A program made the position numbers and the translations under genes. From the NCBI GenBank assembly GCA_035937795.1, contig DASZHO010000063.1:1-18241 (forward strand): a stretch of 18,241 bases of DNA, read 5' to 3'. The number at the start of each line of letters is the position of its first letter. The stretch's first letter is position 1. Positions 16,034 through 18,241 of the stretch are shown here, piece by piece. The notes under the pieces are model-generated. The model was given only the letters and a program-made list of their open reading frames with translations. It had not been told where the DNA came from and did no database searches. Source of the stretch: JAMQPK01 sp035937795. Its GTDB lineage: Bacteria; Acidobacteriota; Vicinamibacteria; Vicinamibacterales; JAMQPK01.

Positions 16034-16613
16034 ATTCTTCCTTCGCCACCGTCTGGCGCGCCGGCGCTCGGCCCCCCGGCGGGCGCTTCGACAGGATCGT
16101 GTGCATCTGGTTGCCTTCCTGCCGCGGTATCGTCTCCGGAATCGCGACATCGGCCAGCTCGTCGCACAACCGCTCGAGAATGCGCCGCCCGATTTCGGGA
16201 TGCGCCATCTCGCGACCGCGGAAGAAGATCGTCGCCTTCACCTTGTCGCCGTCGGCGAGGAACCGTTCGATGTGTTTCTTCTTGAACTGATAATCGTGCT
16301 CGTCGACCTTCGGCCGGAATTTGATCTCCTTGACGTCGATCACCTTCTGATGCTTTTTGGCCTCGCGCGCGCGCTTCTGCTCCTGATACTGATATTTCCC
16401 GAAATCCATGATCCGGCAGACCGGTGGGACGGCCGTGGGGGAGATCTCGACCAGGTCGAGCCCCTTCTGCTTGGCGATCGCCAGTGCCTGCGGCGGCGGC
16501 ATGATCCCCAGCTGCTTGCCGTCGTCGTCGATGACGCGAATCTCGCGAACCCGGATCCGTTCGTTGACGCGAACGCGATCGTCACGCCGTGGTCCTGAGC
16601 GATCGAATGCGAT
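16032..16613 (-). CDS. infC: Translation initiation factor IF-3, probable AUC start
   Basis: IF-3 binds the 30S subunit, prevents premature 50S joining and checks the start codon. The protein shows VNERIRVREIRVIDDDGKQLG at about 16-36, the N-domain hallmark, then MPPPQALAIAKQKGLDLVEI. The C-domain includes MDFGKYQYQEQ, KEIKFRP and FFRGREMAHPEIG. The internal ATG at 16502 (residue 38) would delete the N-domain strand. In frame upstream there is no ATG, GTG or TTG before the strong AGGAGG at 16618-16623. The only plausible start is ATC at 16613, 4 nt after that site, giving 193 residues. Non-AUG starts on infC are known (AUU in E. coli, AUC in Myxococcus) and support autoregulation. thrS lies upstream. 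Confidence 0.93.
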   Translation of the reverse strand: MAFDRSGPRRDDRVRVNERIRVREIRVIDDDGKQLGIMPPPQALAIAKQKGLDLVEISPTAVPPVCRIMDFGKYQYQEQKRAREAKKHQKVIDVKEIKFRPKVDEHDYQFKKKHIERFLADGDKVKATIFFRGREMAHPEIGRRILERLCDELADVAIPETIPRQEGNQMHTILSKRPPGGRAPARQTVAKEE

Positions 16614-16617
16614 AAAT

Positions 16618-16623
16618 CCTCCT
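16618..16623 (-). promoter_or_regulatory. Strong Shine-Dalgarno deciding the infC start
   Basis: AGGAGG on the - strand is followed by four bases and then ATC at 16613-16611. It is a full anti-Shine-Dalgarno match and supports the non-AUG start codon proposed for infC. Confidence 0.75.
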
Positions 16624-16649
16624 GTTACGCCGGGCCCAGCGGGCCTCGC

Positions 16650-18241
16650 CTACGTACTCTTTGTGAGAGTTTCCTCGCGCGCCGACGCAAGAAACGCGTA
16701 CAGCGCGCGCGCGCCGAGATCCCCGCCCGTGCGGCTTCTAACAGAGACGGTGCCGTCGGCGGCTTCCTTGTCGCCGACCACGAGCATGTAGGGCACCTTC
16801 TGAAGCTGTGCCTCACGGATCTTATATCCAATCTTCTCCTGGCGCTCGTCGACTTCTGCCCGTAACCCGGCGTCCGCCAGACGCTCGCGCACGCCACGGG
16901 CGTAATCGACATGTCTGTCGGCAATCGGGAGGACGATCGCCTGCAGCGGCGCCAGCCACAGCGGAAACGCGCCCGCATAGTGCTCGATCAGGATCGCGAT
17001 GAACCGCTCGAACGTCCCGAAAATCGCGCGGTGGATGACCACCGGCCGATGCTCGGCGTTGTCGGCCCCGATATATTTCAGGTCGAACCGCTCCGGCATG
17101 TTGTAGTCGAGCTGAACGGTCGCGAGCTGCCACTTGCGGCCGATCGCGTCGGTCACGTCGAAATCAATCTTCGGGCCGTAAAAGGCCCCGTCGCCTTCGT
17201 TCACCGTGTACTGTTCGCCGACAGCCTCGAGCGCTCGCTTGAGCTCCGATTCGGCATGGTTCCATCGCTCGATGGTGCCGACGTACTCGGCGGGTCGCGT
17301 CGAAAGCCGCATCTCCGGCTTCAAGCCGAAGTCCGCATACACGCGCTGCACGAGGCGAAGCAGCCGCTCGACCTCTTCGCCAATCTGCGACTCCATCACA
17401 AAACAGTGCGCATCGTCCTGGCTCAGCTGGCGGACGCGCGTGAGTCCGGAAAGCGTTCCCGATACCTCGTTGCGGTGCAGCGGCGTCTGTTCGTGATACC
17501 GGATCGGCAGATCCCGGTAGCTTCGGCTCGCGCTCGCGAACAGGAGCATGTGGCCCGGGCAGTTCATCGCTTTCAGCGCGAGCTGCTCCGCGTCGGGATT
17601 TTCTTTCCCGGTCTCGTCATGATGTTCGATGAGAAACATGTTCTGCCGGTAATGCTCCCAGTGTCCCGATGTCTCCCACAGCGCCTTGTTGAAGACCAGC
17701 GGCGTCCTGACCTCCTGATAGCCGGCGGGCAACAGCACCTCCCGCATGTAGTTGGCGAGCAGGTTCCAGAGGATCGTCCCTTTGGCCAGCCAGAACGTCG
17801 CGCCCGCCGCCCACGGATGAAACAGAAAGAGGCCCAGCTCGCGCCCCAGCTTGCGGTGGTCGCGTTTCTTCGCCTCTTCAATCCGGTTCAGGTGCGCCTT
17901 CAGCTCGTTCTCGCTGAAGAACGCCGTGCCGTAGATGCGCTGCATCGGCTGATTGTGCGCATCGCCCTTCCAGTACGCGTTCGACGTGCTCAGCAGCTTG
18001 AACGCCTTCAGCTTGCCCGTCGTCGGCACGTGCGGGCCCACGCAGAAGTCGACGAACGTGTCGCGGTCCTTGATCGTGTAGCAGGACACTTCCTTCTGCC
18101 CTGCCGTCTTTTCTTCAATCAGCTGAACCTTCAGTGGCTCGCCGCGCTTCGTGAAGAAGTCGATCGCCTCCTCGCGCGGCCACATCTGCCGCTCGAAGAT
18201 CAGATCGGCGCCCGCTAGTTCGCGCATGCGTTTCTCGATTG
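16650..18241 (-). CDS. thrS: Threonyl-tRNA synthetase (N-terminus outside window)
   Basis: About 530 residues are visible and the frame continues beyond the window edge, so ATG 18227 is internal. The visible part covers the end of the second additional (SAD) domain, then the class II catalytic core. In the core, MNCPGHM (Cys codon at plus 17559-17561) supplies a zinc ligand, LHRNEVSGTLSGLTRVR is motif 2-like, and RAIFGTFERFIAILIEHYAG is motif 3. An anticodon-binding domain follows with LPIADRHVDYARGV and a closing DLGARAL. The enzyme charges tRNA-Thr, and its SAD domain edits Ser-tRNA-Thr. The stop at 16650 is 36 bp before the probable infC start. In Proteobacteria and Acidobacteria thrS commonly heads this operon; no leader is visible here. 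Confidence 0.97.
   Translation of the reverse strand, partial: IEKRMRELAGADLIFERQMWPREEAIDFFTKRGEPLKVQLIEEKTAGQKEVSCYTIKDRDTFVDFCVGPHVPTTGKLKAFKLLSTSNAYWKGDAHNQPMQRIYGTAFFSENELKAHLNRIEEAKKRDHRKLGRELGLFLFHPWAAGATFWLAKGTILWNLLANYMREVLLPAGYQEVRTPLVFNKALWETSGHWEHYRQNMFLIEHHDETGKENPDAEQLALKAMNCPGHMLLFASASRSYRDLPIRYHEQTPLHRNEVSGTLSGLTRVRQLSQDDAHCFVMESQIGEEVERLLRLVQRVYADFGLKPEMRLSTRPAEYVGTIERWNHAESELKRALEAVGEQYTVNEGDGAFYGPKIDFDVTDAIGRKWQLATVQLDYNMPERFDLKYIGADNAEHRPVVIHRAIFGTFERFIAILIEHYAGAFPLWLAPLQAIVLPIADRHVDYARGVRERLADAGLRAEVDERQEKIGYKIREAQLQKVPYMLVVGDKEAADGTVSVRSRTGGDLGARALYAFLASAREETLTKST

Overview
The window is GC-rich bacterial chromosome. The gene order thrS-infC-rpmI-rplT-pheS-pheT-(zapB-like)-zapA-6S RNA-rny, a probable AUC start codon on infC, an outer-membrane-type protein, and dispersed 7-bp tandem repeats together suggest an Acidobacteriota genome, possibly Vicinamibacteria. 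That placement is inference from general resemblance; no phylogeny was run.

Left part, mostly + strand (1-5640). It opens with the C-terminal end of a class I/II aminotransferase, which converges on a secreted beta-barrel-like protein of unknown function. Two tandem ABC exporter half-transporters of the MdlA/MdlB (SmdAB, BmrCD) type follow. Their ATPase motifs are complementary: Asp replaces the catalytic Glu in the first, and the signature is LSVGQ in the second, so they should form a heterodimer with one degenerate site. Two small abutting genes come next: a short collagen-like/coiled-coil protein and a CxxC...CxxC zinc-ribbon-like protein.

Right part, entirely - strand (5644-18241). In transcription order: thrS (5' end outside the window), infC, rpmI, rplT, pheS, pheT, a ZapB-like coiled coil, zapA, 6S RNA, rny, thiL, a membrane-anchored 3D-domain protein and recQ. 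These link translation factors, a cell-division pair, global RNA regulation and turnover, thiamine diphosphate synthesis, and DNA repair. Several junctions overlap by ATGA or GTGA (pheS/pheT, rny/thiL, 3D/recQ), which suggests translational coupling. PheT lacks its usual tRNA-binding OB domain and has a Gly/Ala linker in its place.

The most unusual element is a set of nine arrays of degenerate 7-bp tandem repeats. There are two main unit classes: a T-rich ACTTTYN-like class and a GAGCCCN-like class, plus one GACTGTC array. Between genes they fill the space and often supply part of a stop or start codon. Inside genes they lie in the TMD-NBD linker of both ABC subunits and in a surface-loop position of ThiL, always in frame. 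At each codon slot in the two ABC arrays where the perfect heptamer would read TGA, the sequence is TTA or AGA instead. A separate 11-bp repeat array with A-tracts about one helical turn apart precedes the putative 6S promoter.
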